DNA of 64,000 bases from Marinomonas alcarazii (GCF_003208215.1 NZ_QKLW01000005.1:124001-188000); one strand, 5' to 3'. Positions 19,248 through 27,503 are shown, counted from the first letter of the stretch. Numbers and translations: made by a program. Notes: a model not told the origin generated them from the letters alone.

Positions 19248-19559
19248 CTAAACCCGTTTAATAGCATTTTTATAAACCTCATTACGCTCCCGCTTTCCTA
19301 CTGCCAACACAGTGACAATAACGACATCATCTTGTACTTCGTAGACAAGGCGATAACCTGATTGGCGTAATTTGATCTTGTAGAGGCTGTCAGCGCCTGA
19401 AAGCTTTGAAGCAAGAACATGTGGTTGGTCTAAACGCTCGATCAGCTTCTTTTTGAATTGCTGCTGTAAAGTGGCTCCAAGTTTTTGCCATTCTTTCAGA
19501 GCGCTCTTTTTGAATTCGAGTTTATAAGTCAGCGATGCTGACTGAGATGCTTTCTTCAT
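19248..19559 (-). CDS. RelE/ParE-superfamily toxin
   Basis: 103 residues. YKLEFKKSALKEWQKLG, ASKLSGADSLYKIKLRQSGY and RLVYEVQDDVVIVTVLAVGK are the strands and basic residues of RelE, a ribosome-dependent mRNA endonuclease. The C-terminal RERNEVYKNAI carries Lys/Arg/Tyr residues of the RelE active site. The start overlaps the antitoxin gene by 38 bases, so the first 8-10 residues are an extension compared with usual RelE. Translation is probably coupled to the upstream antitoxin. It acts in the cytoplasm and is neutralised by its partner. Confidence 0.88.
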   Translation of the reverse strand: MKKASQSASLTYKLEFKKSALKEWQKLGATLQQQFKKKLIERLDQPHVLASKLSGADSLYKIKLRQSGYRLVYEVQDDVVIVTVLAVGKRERNEVYKNAIKRV

Positions 19560-19770
19560 TGGCGCGTTCCTTCGCGAGAGCTATCAGTTCCATATCTTCC
19601 AATTTATCCATTAAGGCTTCATACGCTTCAGCTGGGACGCAGTAAAACGCAGGTTCATTGCGATTTAATACAGCAACCGCTTTACCGTGTGCACTGGCGG
19701 CAACTTTCATTGGGTTGGCTTTAAATTCCGTAATACTTGCAGCCACGTCGGAAAGGATTCTAGAAGTCAT
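19522..19770 (-). CDS. Phd/YefM-type antitoxin of the RelE toxin
   Basis: 82 residues. ILSDVAASITEFKANPMKVA and GKAVAVLNRNEPAFYCVPAE form the N-terminal Phd/YefM DNA-binding fold, while the C-terminal helix (about 55-82) should wrap the toxin. It is the first gene of a two-gene operon and ends inside the toxin gene. Like other antitoxins it probably represses its own promoter, helped by the toxin. The pairing of a Phd/YefM-fold antitoxin with a RelE toxin is known in many type II modules. Confidence 0.88.
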   Translation of the reverse strand: MTSRILSDVAASITEFKANPMKVAASAHGKAVAVLNRNEPAFYCVPAEAYEALMDKLEDMELIALAKERANEESISVSIADL

Positions 19771-19788
19771 TTTAAAGTACCTTTAATC

Positions 19789-19804
19789 GACCTAATAAAA
19801 GGTC
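19789..19804. promoter_or_regulatory. Inverted repeat upstream of the antitoxin gene
   Basis: GACCT (19789-19793) and AGGTC (19800-19804) are separated by AATAAA, 19 bases before the antitoxin ATG. Nearby AAAGTACCTTT is a second imperfect dyad. Position fits an autoregulatory operator. Confidence 0.45.
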
Positions 19805-19878
19805 ATTTTAATTTTCAGATGATCATTTTTCAAGCAACTTTTTTTAACCGATCCAACGGATTCATAAGCACCTAAAAC

Positions 19879-20811
19879 TCAAGAAATTAGATTCTTAATA
19901 GCGGGTTGGTCTGAACCTGTCGCCAATTTTTTACATAGCCAGTCTTTAAAACAAATGGCTGCGGGGTTGGCAAGTTGCCTTCTCGGGATGACAAGATAGT
20001 AATACAGTCCGGTAATGGTAGTCGCCATGGTATTCGTCCCTTTACTTAACCAAGACTGCTGTACTGCATTCTCTGCGGCAAGCTCACTGATAACTGCAAT
20101 GCCTTGCCCAGAGAGCGCCGCTTGGGCAGTTAAGTTTTCATCATTAAAATATCGGATATTGGGAATGCCTGTGCCCGATACTCGTTCAATTTCTTTCTCT
20201 AAACCAAGATTGGGTAGATGAGCGTTTTTCCAGCGAGTACAAAACCAAACCGCATCGGATGCTTTATCAAGCTGTGTTTGCCAATAATTTGATGTAGCAA
20301 AGAAGCCGATTGAATCCTGTCTCAAAGGGATATAACTCAAGGAATCGTTTTTCCCTAAATGCGCCAGCTCGCCGTACCTTATCACCATATCAACACGCCG
20401 ATCATACTCAATATCAATCAGAGACTCTTCCGCCCGTATCTGAATGTCGATATCCGGATATTCTTGTTGAAAACTGGCAAGATTGGGCACCAACCACATA
20501 GAGGCGAACGAATTTGTCATACTAATCGTCAAGGTTCGTGGAGCACTTTTAAGCTGATTTACCGTCAACATTAAATTCTGTAGAGATTGGTTAGCCGCCG
20601 CTGCCAATTGCTCACCTTCTGACGTCAGTATTACGGCTCGGGTTTTGCGTTCAAACAAGCGAACATTCAAAGACTCTTCTAGCTGCTTAACCTGATGAGA
20701 GATCGCGGTAGGCGTAACATGCAATTCATTAGCCGCCGCTTTAAAACTGTTTAAGCGCGCTGCCGATTCAAAGGCTTTTATCGCATTTAATGGAGGGAGC
20801 TTCTGGAACAT
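19879..20811 (-). CDS. LysR-family regulator (GcvA-like)
   Basis: 310 residues. LPPLNAIKAFESAARLNSFK and AAANELHVTPTAISHQVKQL form a GcvA-type helix-turn-helix (about 5-65). The effector domain has SMTNSFASMWLVPNLASFQQ and LTAQAALSGQGIAV. It is divergent from the azoreductase gene with 114 bases between them, and a dyad sits in that gap, so it most likely controls azoR. Its effector is unknown, possibly a quinone or electrophile by analogy with other azoR-linked regulators (inference). Confidence 0.85.
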   Translation of the reverse strand: MFQKLPPLNAIKAFESAARLNSFKAAANELHVTPTAISHQVKQLEESLNVRLFERKTRAVILTSEGEQLAAAANQSLQNLMLTVNQLKSAPRTLTISMTNSFASMWLVPNLASFQQEYPDIDIQIRAEESLIDIEYDRRVDMVIRYGELAHLGKNDSLSYIPLRQDSIGFFATSNYWQTQLDKASDAVWFCTRWKNAHLPNLGLEKEIERVSGTGIPNIRYFNDENLTAQAALSGQGIAVISELAAENAVQQSWLSKGTNTMATTITGLYYYLVIPRRQLANPAAICFKDWLCKKLATGSDQPAIKNLIS

Positions 20812-20890
20812 AAGTTAACACAATAGATGAGAAAAACTACTTTATAGACTAATTAAGATCATTTGTCACAAAAATACTTTGCCCACAGAC

Positions 20891-20921
20891 TATGCCTATC
20901 AAATATCTATAAATAGGCATA
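20891..20921. promoter_or_regulatory. Perfect dyad at the azoR start, candidate LysR operator
   Basis: TATGCCTAT (20891-20899) and ATAGGCATA (20913-20921) are perfect inverted repeats with a 13-base spacer, ending 4 bases before the azoR ATG. The only Shine-Dalgarno-like bases (AGG, 20915-20917) lie in the right arm. It could be bound by the divergent LysR protein or fold in RNA to hide the ribosome site. Confidence 0.6.
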
Positions 20922-20925
20922 AACC

Positions 20926-21591
20926 ATGAAAAATATTCTTCATATCGACTCAAGCGTGCGTCATACCAACCATTCAAAAGAAAGCTATAACTCCATATCA
21001 AAGTCATTCGGGCGTATCTTCATTGAAGAATGGATGAATAAAAATCATCAGAATACAGTCATCTATCGAGATCTTGGCCTAAACCCTCCCACGTTTATAT
21101 CAGAAGATTGGATTGCTGCTGCCTTTACTCCAAAATCCGAAAGAACGCTTGTTCAAAACTTAATATTGTCTGAATCCGATAGATATTTTAATGAAGTCGC
21201 CAAGGCGGATATCATCGTGATTACAGCACCTATGTATAATTATGGAATGCCTGCCGTTTTAAAAGCTTGGTTTGACCAAGTTCTAAGAGTAAATAAAACC
21301 TTTACCTTCGATCTATCACGAGGCGATTTTCCAATAGAAACGGTCCTTTCTGGAAAAACTTTGGTTTTACTTACCTCATCCGGAGAATTTGGTTTTGGGG
21401 AAGGAGGTGTCCGCGAAAATATGAATCACCTTAATTCACATATCAAAGAGCTAGCTAAGCACTTAGGAGTGGGACATTGTTATGAGATTGGCTCAGAGTA
21501 CCAAGAATTTGCAGACAATCGACATATTTCATCGGTTAAGCAAGCCAAGCAGGATATCCTTACTTTAGTTGAGCTGTTAGCACAAAAATAA
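20926..21591 (+). CDS. azoR: FMN-dependent NADH:quinone oxidoreductase / azoreductase
   Basis: 221 residues, flavodoxin-like fold. LHIDSSVRH is the N-terminal phosphate loop for FMN. PMYNYGMPAVLKAWFDQVLR is the conserved AzoR flavin region, followed by TFTFDLSRGDF and LTSSGEFGFGEGG. AzoR reduces quinones and azo compounds with two electrons, protecting against electrophiles in the cytoplasm. The chain is slightly longer than E. coli AzoR (201), with an insertion near residues 22-45. It lies inside the region flanked by the modF 3' repeats and is divergent from a LysR regulator. An MdaB-like quinone reductase is the alternative within the same superfamily. Confidence 0.85.
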   Translation: MKNILHIDSSVRHTNHSKESYNSISKSFGRIFIEEWMNKNHQNTVIYRDLGLNPPTFISEDWIAAAFTPKSERTLVQNLILSESDRYFNEVAKADIIVITAPMYNYGMPAVLKAWFDQVLRVNKTFTFDLSRGDFPIETVLSGKTLVLLTSSGEFGFGEGGVRENMNHLNSHIKELAKHLGVGHCYEIGSEYQEFADNRHISSVKQAKQDILTLVELLAQK

Positions 21592-21593
21592 AT

Positions 21594-21650
21594 ACGCAGA
21601 AGATAAGACCAAAGGGATAGAGAACTACTTGGGGTTGAAGAAAAATAGCT
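21594..21650 (+). repeat. Direct repeat, copy 2: detached 3' end of a modF-like gene
   Basis: Reading in frame gives AEDKTKGIENYLGLKKNS and a TAG stop, the tail of the ModF-like protein without its body. Bases 21594-21642 match 16501-16549 at 46 of 49 positions. It begins 2 bases after the azoR stop and marks the right edge of the island. The remaining 100 bases before aphA hold nothing recognisable. Confidence 0.85.
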
Positions 21651-21751
21651 AGGTTGTTGCAGCTCATAAACATAAAACCAGAAGCTAGAAAGTCATATAT
21701 TTTAGATATAGAATGCGCGTGCGATTAATAATGAAACCTATAGGAAACAAT

Positions 21752-22462
21752 GTGAATCATACTCTACGCTCTATAACGCTTGCGCTTGCTTGTGTCGCTA
21801 GCTTGTCTGCTAACGCGGATCCAAAAACACCTGGCACTCATAAAGGCTATTCCACTATTGATATGACGACGGCAGGTATGCCAGCAGATGTGAAGATGAT
21901 TTCTGTTGCGGACATCAAGAAAGAACTAGAAGGTAAGGCGCCGTTTGCCGTGGGTTTAGATATTGATGACACTAGCTTGTTTAGCACGCCAGTTTTTTAC
22001 CGCGGTCAACAAGAGTTCTCCCCAAATGGCTATTCTTACTTAACCAATCAAGACTTTTGGGATAAAGCAAACTGCGGTTGGGATGCATTCAGCATGCCTA
22101 AGAACATTGCTAGAGAGTTGATTGCGATGCACCAAGAACGTGGTGATAGCATTTATTTCATCACAGGCCGTACTGGTTCTGATTGTAGTTTCACCACAGA
22201 CTACTTGAAAAAAGCATTTGATATCAAAGACATGCATGATGTTATTTTTGCCGGATCAAGCCGTACTGAATACACAAAAACCAAGTACATAAAAGAGAAT
22301 GACATCAAAATTTATTATGGCGATGCGGATGGCGATATTATTTCAGCACGTGATGCGGGCGCTGAAGGCATTCGTGTAATGCGCTCAGCGAACTCTAGCT
22401 ACACGCCGATTCCAAAAAATGGTATCTACGGTGAACGAGTGCTAAAAGACTCTCAGTACTAA
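21752..22462 (+). CDS. aphA: Class B acid phosphatase AphA
   Basis: 236 residues from GTG 21752, which follows AGGAAA and gives a normal signal peptide (NHTLRSITLALACVASLSANA); upstream ATGs at 21713 and 21731 would lengthen it unnaturally. GLDIDDT holds the two catalytic aspartates of the HAD/DDDD superfamily. SPNGYSYLTNQDFWDKANCG, GDSIYFITGRTG and IYYGDADGDIISARDAGAEG match E. coli AphA (237 residues). It is a periplasmic, Mg-dependent nonspecific phosphomonoesterase releasing phosphate from nucleotides and organic phosphates. Monocistronic, ended by a strong terminator. Confidence 0.93.
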   Translation: MNHTLRSITLALACVASLSANADPKTPGTHKGYSTIDMTTAGMPADVKMISVADIKKELEGKAPFAVGLDIDDTSLFSTPVFYRGQQEFSPNGYSYLTNQDFWDKANCGWDAFSMPKNIARELIAMHQERGDSIYFITGRTGSDCSFTTDYLKKAFDIKDMHDVIFAGSSRTEYTKTKYIKENDIKIYYGDADGDIISARDAGAEGIRVMRSANSSYTPIPKNGIYGERVLKDSQY

Positions 22463-22489
22463 TCTGCATACCACTGGTAACGAAATACA

Positions 22490-22521
22490 AAAAAGCCGAA
22501 AATCATTGATTTTCGGCTTTT
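22490..22521. terminator. Bidirectional terminator between aphA and the Stealth gene
   Basis: AGCCGAAAATCA (22494-22505) pairs with TGATTTTCGGCT (22507-22518). A-rich and T-rich flanks allow it to serve both converging genes. Confidence 0.9.
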
Positions 22522-22543
22522 TTCTGCCCATGAGCTGCTGACT

Positions 22544-23578
22544 CTATCTTGCCTCTACCTGCTCACAGACGTTATCCATCACTGGTGAATGGCTATCGCT
22601 TGACGGAAAACCACCAACGGCCTGAGCCACCCACTCTGCTGCATTTGGAATGACCTCAATGAGTTGAGGAAGGTCATTAACGCATAGAAACTTGATGTCA
22701 GGATCCGTTGCTCTTTGTAATATTGCCAAGGTATCAGCAGGCGGTTGCCCTTTACCATATCCGCTATAAATATGAAGATGGTCATCTGTTGTGTTGATCT
22801 TGGCCTCTTTGTCCCTGATGCATGCATGATTATGTAACCCCTGCGGCAGAAATTGATCCAAGTTCCGAAATCGGTATTTTATATTATTGAGAAACTCGTC
22901 AGGATAAAGCGCAAATAGCTCAGCCATCTTTGAACGTAGAAAAGGATGTACCACGTGAGCAGCAGAAAACAGTTCTGTTGCAGAAAAACCAATCATCTTA
23001 GCGGCATTTATCTGCATGAAATAATGAAATTTCGCAGGATCTTCTCGTGTATCGGTACAGCCCAGCAAGCCGCTATAATCGACCCACTTGCCTCGTAAAA
23101 TAGGAACCAAACCGTCAAAAACGTCTGTCGGTTCTAGAGGTGCGGCCAAAAACACATCATCATTGAAGTAGATAAAACGCTCGCTCAGACCGTCAATGCG
23201 CCACAACATACTTTCAATGGTCAGAGAATTGAAAGTGGGCAACACTTGTGTGAAACCGTCAAAGATTTCCGCATGATAAGCAAGATGCACCTTGGCTCTG
23301 ATGTTTTCTGAAAGGCTTGATAAATCGGGGCCTTTATCATCAACAACAATCCAAATCTTACCTATCCACGGTGCATTATTTTCAATCGATTGAATGCAAT
23401 ATAAGATTTCGTCGTTACACATCCATCTATGAGGATTAGCTGCATTTTCATGTAGAGGCAAAGCTTCCCTTGCCATGTATTTTTGTCGTTTCTGACGGTG
23501 TTTCTCAGCCTTTCCATCAACCCAAGTGATGACGGCATCAATTGGTTCAAGCTGGAGTTCAGTGACATTGCTTAGCAT
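22544..23578 (-). CDS. Stealth-family sugar-phosphate transferase
   Basis: 344 residues. IDAVITWVDG near the N-terminus is Stealth conserved region 1; WMCNDEILYCIQSIENNAPW and KIWIVVDDKGP are region 2; FIYFNDDVFLAAPL is region 3; LDQFLPQGL lies near region 4. This family transfers hexose-1-phosphate units in capsule or exopolysaccharide synthesis (for example in Neisseria serogroup A and X polymerases). The protein is cytoplasmic with no signal or membrane helix. No capsule or LPS genes surround it, so it is a stand-alone copy, possibly acting on a surface glycan made elsewhere. Confidence 0.82.
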   Translation of the reverse strand: MLSNVTELQLEPIDAVITWVDGKAEKHRQKRQKYMAREALPLHENAANPHRWMCNDEILYCIQSIENNAPWIGKIWIVVDDKGPDLSSLSENIRAKVHLAYHAEIFDGFTQVLPTFNSLTIESMLWRIDGLSERFIYFNDDVFLAAPLEPTDVFDGLVPILRGKWVDYSGLLGCTDTREDPAKFHYFMQINAAKMIGFSATELFSAAHVVHPFLRSKMAELFALYPDEFLNNIKYRFRNLDQFLPQGLHNHACIRDKEAKINTTDDHLHIYSGYGKGQPPADTLAILQRATDPDIKFLCVNDLPQLIEVIPNAAEWVAQAVGGFPSSDSHSPVMDNVCEQVEAR

Positions 23579-23789
23579 TTAAATATCCGTAAATGAAGAT
23601 CTCTTAGCTGATACAAGTAGTGGCTAAGTCTAATCATCGAACGAGTCAATTCTGGGTGGGTCAACTCGTCACTGAGTTGATCTGATAGGGAATCTATCGG
23701 TTGCTTTCTAGCCATTCAAAATACATAAAGGGCCATCTTACAAAAGGTTTCCAATGATACCTTCTTCAAGGCTTAATTTGTAATAATGA

Positions 23790-23824
23790 AAAAGGGGCAA
23801 GCCAGTAAATGGCTAACCCCTTTA
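23790..23824 (-). terminator. Terminator after yghU
   Basis: GGGGCAAGCCA (23794-23804) pairs with TGGCTAACCCC (23810-23820), one internal mismatch pair. On the minus strand the hairpin is followed by TTTTT, so it ends the leftward fpr-yghU transcript. Confidence 0.8.
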
Positions 23825-23849
23825 TAGACAATATTGCTTAGCTCATCTG

Positions 23850-24713
23850 TTAGTCAATAAGGCCATCAAAGTCTGATGCGTCATGGCGCTCTTGAAGCTG
23901 TGCACCGTCGCCAAAAGACTTATTAACAATTCGACCACGTTTTACAGCTGGGCGTTGTTCTATCGCTTTCGCCCAACGCAAAACATTCTTATAGCTGGCG
24001 ACATCTAAGAACTCAGCCGCATCGTATAAATTACCCAACACTAAATTGCCATACCAAGGCCAAATCGCGATGTCCGCAATCGAGTACTCGTCACCCGCCA
24101 TATAAGTATTGTTCGCTAATTGCTTATCCAGCACATCCAACTGGCGTTTGGTTTCCATGGTAAAACGATCGATCGGGTATTGCATTTTAGTCGGTGCGTA
24201 CGCATAAAAATGACCAAAACCACCCCCTAAATACGGTGCAGAACCCATTTGCCAAAACAACCAGTTACGGCATTCTGTTTTTGCGGCTAGGTCTTTTGGT
24301 ACCAAGGCATCAAATTTTTCCGCTAAATATTGCAGAATAGAACCAGACTCAAAAACGCGAGTCGGTGGTGTCGTACTGTGATCCATTAACGCTGGAATTT
24401 TAGAATTTGGGTTGATCTCTACAAAGCCAGAACCAAACTGGTTGCCTTCGCCGATATTAATCAAATAAGCATCGTATTCTGCAGCACTGATTCCTAGTTC
24501 CAACAACTCTTCCAGCATGATGGTGACTTTTTGACCATTAGGTGTTGCTAAGGAATGAAGTTGCAGTGAGTGCTTACCTACTGGCAAAACCTTTTCGTGT
24601 GTTGCACCAGATATTGGACGATTTATGCTGGCAAATTTACCACCGCTTTCTGCATCCCATTGCCATACTTTTGGTGGGACGTACTCTTCATTTTTTGTTG
24701 CATCAGAACTCAT
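23850..24713 (-). CDS. yghU: Glutathione S-transferase family protein YghU
   Basis: 287 residues. KVWQWDAESGGKFASINRPI, LPVGKHSLQLHSLATPNGQK, GFVEINPNSKIPAL and GGGFGHFYAYAPTKMQY follow E. coli YghU, a disulfide-bond reductase with GST fold that binds two glutathiones and reduces organic hydroperoxides. N-terminal thioredoxin-like domain about 45-130, helical domain 140-265. It follows fpr by 45 bases on the same strand, giving a redox operon. RVFESGSILQYLAEKF carries the glutathione-binding Glu-Ser pair. Confidence 0.93.
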   Translation of the reverse strand: MSSDATKNEEYVPPKVWQWDAESGGKFASINRPISGATHEKVLPVGKHSLQLHSLATPNGQKVTIMLEELLELGISAAEYDAYLINIGEGNQFGSGFVEINPNSKIPALMDHSTTPPTRVFESGSILQYLAEKFDALVPKDLAAKTECRNWLFWQMGSAPYLGGGFGHFYAYAPTKMQYPIDRFTMETKRQLDVLDKQLANNTYMAGDEYSIADIAIWPWYGNLVLGNLYDAAEFLDVASYKNVLRWAKAIEQRPAVKRGRIVNKSFGDGAQLQERHDASDFDGLID

Positions 24714-24758
24714 AACATCTCCTAAATTTATTAGTCGGCGAAAAGGTAAGTTTCACAG

Positions 24759-25535
24759 TTAATGTTCAACAAAAGCTCGCTCGATTACATAATCTCCTGG
24801 TACACCGATTTTTGGCGATTCCGTAAAACCAAGCTCATCAAGCAAAGCTGATGTGTCTTTAAGCATACTTGGGCTACCACAAATCATGACCCTGTCCTGT
24901 GCCGGATTCAACTGAGGCAGACCAATATCTTCTGCTAGTTTGCCGCTGCGAATCAAGTCTGTCAGGCGGCCTTGGTTACGAAAAGGCTCTCGGGTCACTG
25001 TTGGGTAATAAATTAGCTTGTCTCTAACTTGCTCACCAAAAAATTCATTTTCAGGCAGTTCTTTTTCAATAAAGTCTGCATAAGCCAATTCACTCACATG
25101 GCGAACACCGTGAACCAGTACAATTTTTTCGTACTGCTCGTAGGCATCAAAGTCTTGGATCACACTTAAAAAAGGCGCTAAACCTGTACCAGTAGACAAC
25201 AAATACAAGTTTTTACCAGGATGTAAGTCACGTGTTACCAAGGTACCAGTTGGTTTACGACTCACTAAAACATCATCGCCCACTTTTAAATGCTGTAGAC
25301 GTGACGTCAATGGCCCATTGGGTACTTTGATACTAAAAAACTCTAAATGCTCTTCATAATTCGGGCTAGCAATACTATATGCACGCATTAGAGGACGTGT
25401 TTCCGTCTCTAAGCCGATCATAACAAACTGACCATTATCGAAACGCAAACTTGGATTACGTGTGGTTTTAAAGCTGAATAGATTTTCATCCCAATGGTGA
25501 ACACTTAATACGCGCTCTGTAACAAATGCACTCAT
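24759..25535 (-). CDS. fpr: Ferredoxin/flavodoxin--NADP+ reductase
   Basis: 258 residues. The FAD site RAYSIASPNYEEHLEFFSIK and the NADP site LLSTGTGLAPFLSVI, then VMICGSPSM, define a bacterial subclass I FPR; the C-terminus VIERAFVEH is of the Pseudomonas/Azotobacter type. The enzyme moves electrons between NADPH and ferredoxin or flavodoxin and is often induced by oxidative stress. It is first in an operon with yghU, supporting a redox-stress role. The 480-base upstream region would hold its promoter; no SoxR or OxyR site was identified by eye. Confidence 0.93.
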   Translation of the reverse strand: MSAFVTERVLSVHHWDENLFSFKTTRNPSLRFDNGQFVMIGLETETRPLMRAYSIASPNYEEHLEFFSIKVPNGPLTSRLQHLKVGDDVLVSRKPTGTLVTRDLHPGKNLYLLSTGTGLAPFLSVIQDFDAYEQYEKIVLVHGVRHVSELAYADFIEKELPENEFFGEQVRDKLIYYPTVTREPFRNQGRLTDLIRSGKLAEDIGLPQLNPAQDRVMICGSPSMLKDTSALLDELGFTESPKIGVPGDYVIERAFVEH

Positions 25536-26017
25536 GACTACCTCATTAAAATTGGTAACAAAGAATATTTCTTTTCAAACCTCAAACAGCACCTTGGTAA
25601 AACTAGCTTACCTAACAGTGCGAGTTAGCAGTGATCGTATCCATGAACAGGTGAGAGTTGAATTGTCTAATAAACATACTACAAGACAGCTCTATATTTG
25701 TTTAATTGATTATCTAGATGTATTTAATATGCTCAGCATATATAGAAAAAACAAACTATTGTTAAGACTACCGCCTAACAAGTGGTATTAGTGTGCCATC
25801 TAAATGTACAAAAAATGGGTCATTAAGTAGGAAGATTAATGCATTAGCTGAGCGAACGTATCAATACAGAAGCCATCAGCTGAGAATCTGTTTTTATCTT
25901 CTGCTTTTGTGGGTAAAGTGATCTGTAATAAATAGACGAGACAACACGACTAATAACTAAATCGCATTCAAGAATGCTCATCAAACCTCTATTTTTATCA
26001 ACGAAAGGACATTCAAT
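25536..26017. other. Divergent promoter region, no gene recognised
   Basis: About 480 bases between fpr (leftward) and msrA (rightward). An open frame of 85 codons beginning beside the fpr start (25534-25791) and one of 62 codons opposite the msrA start show no family features and no ribosome site, so they are not called. Confidence 0.5.
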
Positions 26018-26644
26018 ATGATTATCCGACACGCTCTCAACAGCGCCTTAGGCTTGCTACTTTTTACCGGTGCGACGACATTTAGTCAGGTTTCACACTC
26101 GGCACCACAAACCATGATAGTGGCTGGCGGTTGCTTTTGGTGTGTGGAATCTGATTTCGAAATGGTTCAAGGCGTCAGTGATGTGGTCTCTGGTTATATC
26201 GGCGGACACACAGAAAACCCAACCTATAAACAAGTCTCTGCTGGAGATACTGGCCACTTTGAAGGCGTAATGATTTATTTTGATGACGAGATAGTGTCAC
26301 TCAAGGCTCTGGCGGATTATTACTGGAAAACCATCGACCCAACCGATGATGAAGGTCAATTCTGTGACAAAGGTTCACCTTATAAAACCGCCATGTTTTA
26401 CCAAGATGAGCAACAAAAAGCTGTTTTTGAAGCGTCCTTAGCCCAAGTGGAAAAATCAAAACCCTTTAAAGACGATATTGTGACCAAGATTCTACCTGCC
26501 AAAACCTTTTACCCCGCAGAGGAATACCATCAAAGCTACTATACAAAGAATCCAATTCGCTACGCGTACTATCGCGTAAGCTGTGGCCGTGACAGTCGCA
26601 TTGAAGATCTATGGGGCGAGGTCGCCAGCAAAAAGCATCATTAA
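26018..26644 (+). CDS. msrA: Peptide methionine sulfoxide reductase A, exported
   Basis: 208 residues; ATG preceded by GAAAGGA. The N-terminal 29 residues (ALGLLLFTGATTFSQVSHSA) are a Sec signal peptide, so the enzyme should act in the periplasm. GGCFWCVESDF contains the catalytic cysteine; SGYIGGHTENPTYKQVSAGD, TGHFEGV, DEGQFCDKGSPY and YHQSYY are the MsrA core. A Cys in RVSCGRD is a likely resolving residue. It repairs methionine-S-sulfoxide in proteins. The exported form is less common than cytoplasmic MsrA and no msrB is adjacent. Confidence 0.95.
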   Translation: MIIRHALNSALGLLLFTGATTFSQVSHSAPQTMIVAGGCFWCVESDFEMVQGVSDVVSGYIGGHTENPTYKQVSAGDTGHFEGVMIYFDDEIVSLKALADYYWKTIDPTDDEGQFCDKGSPYKTAMFYQDEQQKAVFEASLAQVEKSKPFKDDIVTKILPAKTFYPAEEYHQSYYTKNPIRYAYYRVSCGRDSRIEDLWGEVASKKHH

Positions 26645-26650
26645 AATAGC

Positions 26651-26686
26651 AAAAAGAGCTCACCCTGCTTTTGGCTGAGCTCTTTC
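26651..26686 (+). terminator. Terminator after msrA
   Basis: AAGAGCTCA (26654-26662) pairs with TGAGCTCTT (26676-26684), then TTCCCTC. A moderately strong hairpin with a short T run. Confidence 0.7.
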
Positions 26687-26936
26687 CCTCTCCCCCCTTT
26701 TTTTACCATCACACTCATCAATCAGCTCCAACGCGGCTCACTAATCGATTATGAACTGCACACAATGTGTTCTGACTTTTCGTACTATCAGCAAAGCGTT
26801 TTTTCTCTCCATTAAGCGCATAGAAGTTGAAGCTAATAGGTAAGTAACGCCGAAATCCTAGCCTTTCCGCCCCCCATACATCACATTGGTTACTCAACTC
26901 GCTAAGTTCTTATAAACAACGAAAAGGAGTTTTACT

Positions 26937-27503
26937 ATGAAAAAATTCATTCCAATCATCGCCAGCAGTATTGCCATCGCATCATTTAGTGCAGCAGTAA
27001 AAGCGGAAGACATGTCAAACGACAGCGGCCTTTATGTTGGTGGTAACTACGGTTACCTGAAAGTTGATAGCGAAGATGACTTCGATGACAACAACGATGT
27101 TGTACAAGGGATTGTCGGTTATCGATTCAATTCATTTCTTGCTTTAGAAGGTAGTTACATTGATTTTGGTAAATATGGCGGCAGTCTGGCGAATGCATCC
27201 ACTACTGGCTACACCGCAGCTTTAAAAGGAACCTTGCCTATCACGCAAACCACTGAATTGTTTGTTAAAGCAGGCCAACTATGGCACGACACAGATTATG
27301 AAGTCGCGTCTATTAAAGGCAGCTCCGACGATAAAAGCTTATTCGCTGGTGCGGGTGTGAACTTTAAAGTCACAGAAAACCTTCTACTTAATGCACAGTA
27401 TACTTGGTACGATGTTGACCTAAACGCAGATAACGTCGACTCTGATTCGAAATTCGAGACAGATTTCAACCAAGCGAGTGTCGGTGCAGAATACCGCTTC
27501 TAA
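26937..27503 (+). CDS. Outer-membrane beta-barrel protein (OmpA/OmpX-like)
   Basis: 188 residues; AAAAGGAG upstream. A signal peptide (MKKFIPIIASSIAIASFSAA to VKA) is followed by alternating strands typical of an eight-strand barrel: GLYVGGNYGYLKVDS, VQGIVGYRFNSFLALEGSYI, TTELFVKAGQLW, LFAGAGVNFKVTENLLLNAQ, and a C-terminal strand ending YRF with terminal Phe, the BAM recognition signal. Acidic loops (DSEDDFDDNND) fit a marine surface protein. Exact function is unknown; porin, adhesin or OmpX-like roles are possible. It is monocistronic. Confidence 0.85.
   Translation: MKKFIPIIASSIAIASFSAAVKAEDMSNDSGLYVGGNYGYLKVDSEDDFDDNNDVVQGIVGYRFNSFLALEGSYIDFGKYGGSLANASTTGYTAALKGTLPITQTTELFVKAGQLWHDTDYEVASIKGSSDDKSLFAGAGVNFKVTENLLLNAQYTWYDVDLNADNVDSDSKFETDFNQASVGAEYRF

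Larger units (their letters stand above)
16557..21593. mobile_element. Probable genomic island between duplicated modF 3' ends
   Basis: About 5 kb lies between two direct copies of the modF-like gene's end. It carries a KAP NTPase, a toxin-antitoxin pair, and a LysR/azoreductase pair, cargo typical of accessory DNA. Copy 2 keeps the reading frame and a stop codon, as expected when an element integrates into a gene's 3' end and supplies a replacement end. No integrase or transposase gene is present, so either it was lost, mobilisation is in trans, or the repeat arose by tandem duplication of modF followed by deletion. Confidence 0.5.

Noticed and set aside
25534..25791. Rightward 85-codon frame starting opposite the fpr start codon
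   Set aside because: Begins inside the divergent promoter area without ribosome site; composition is like non-coding DNA.
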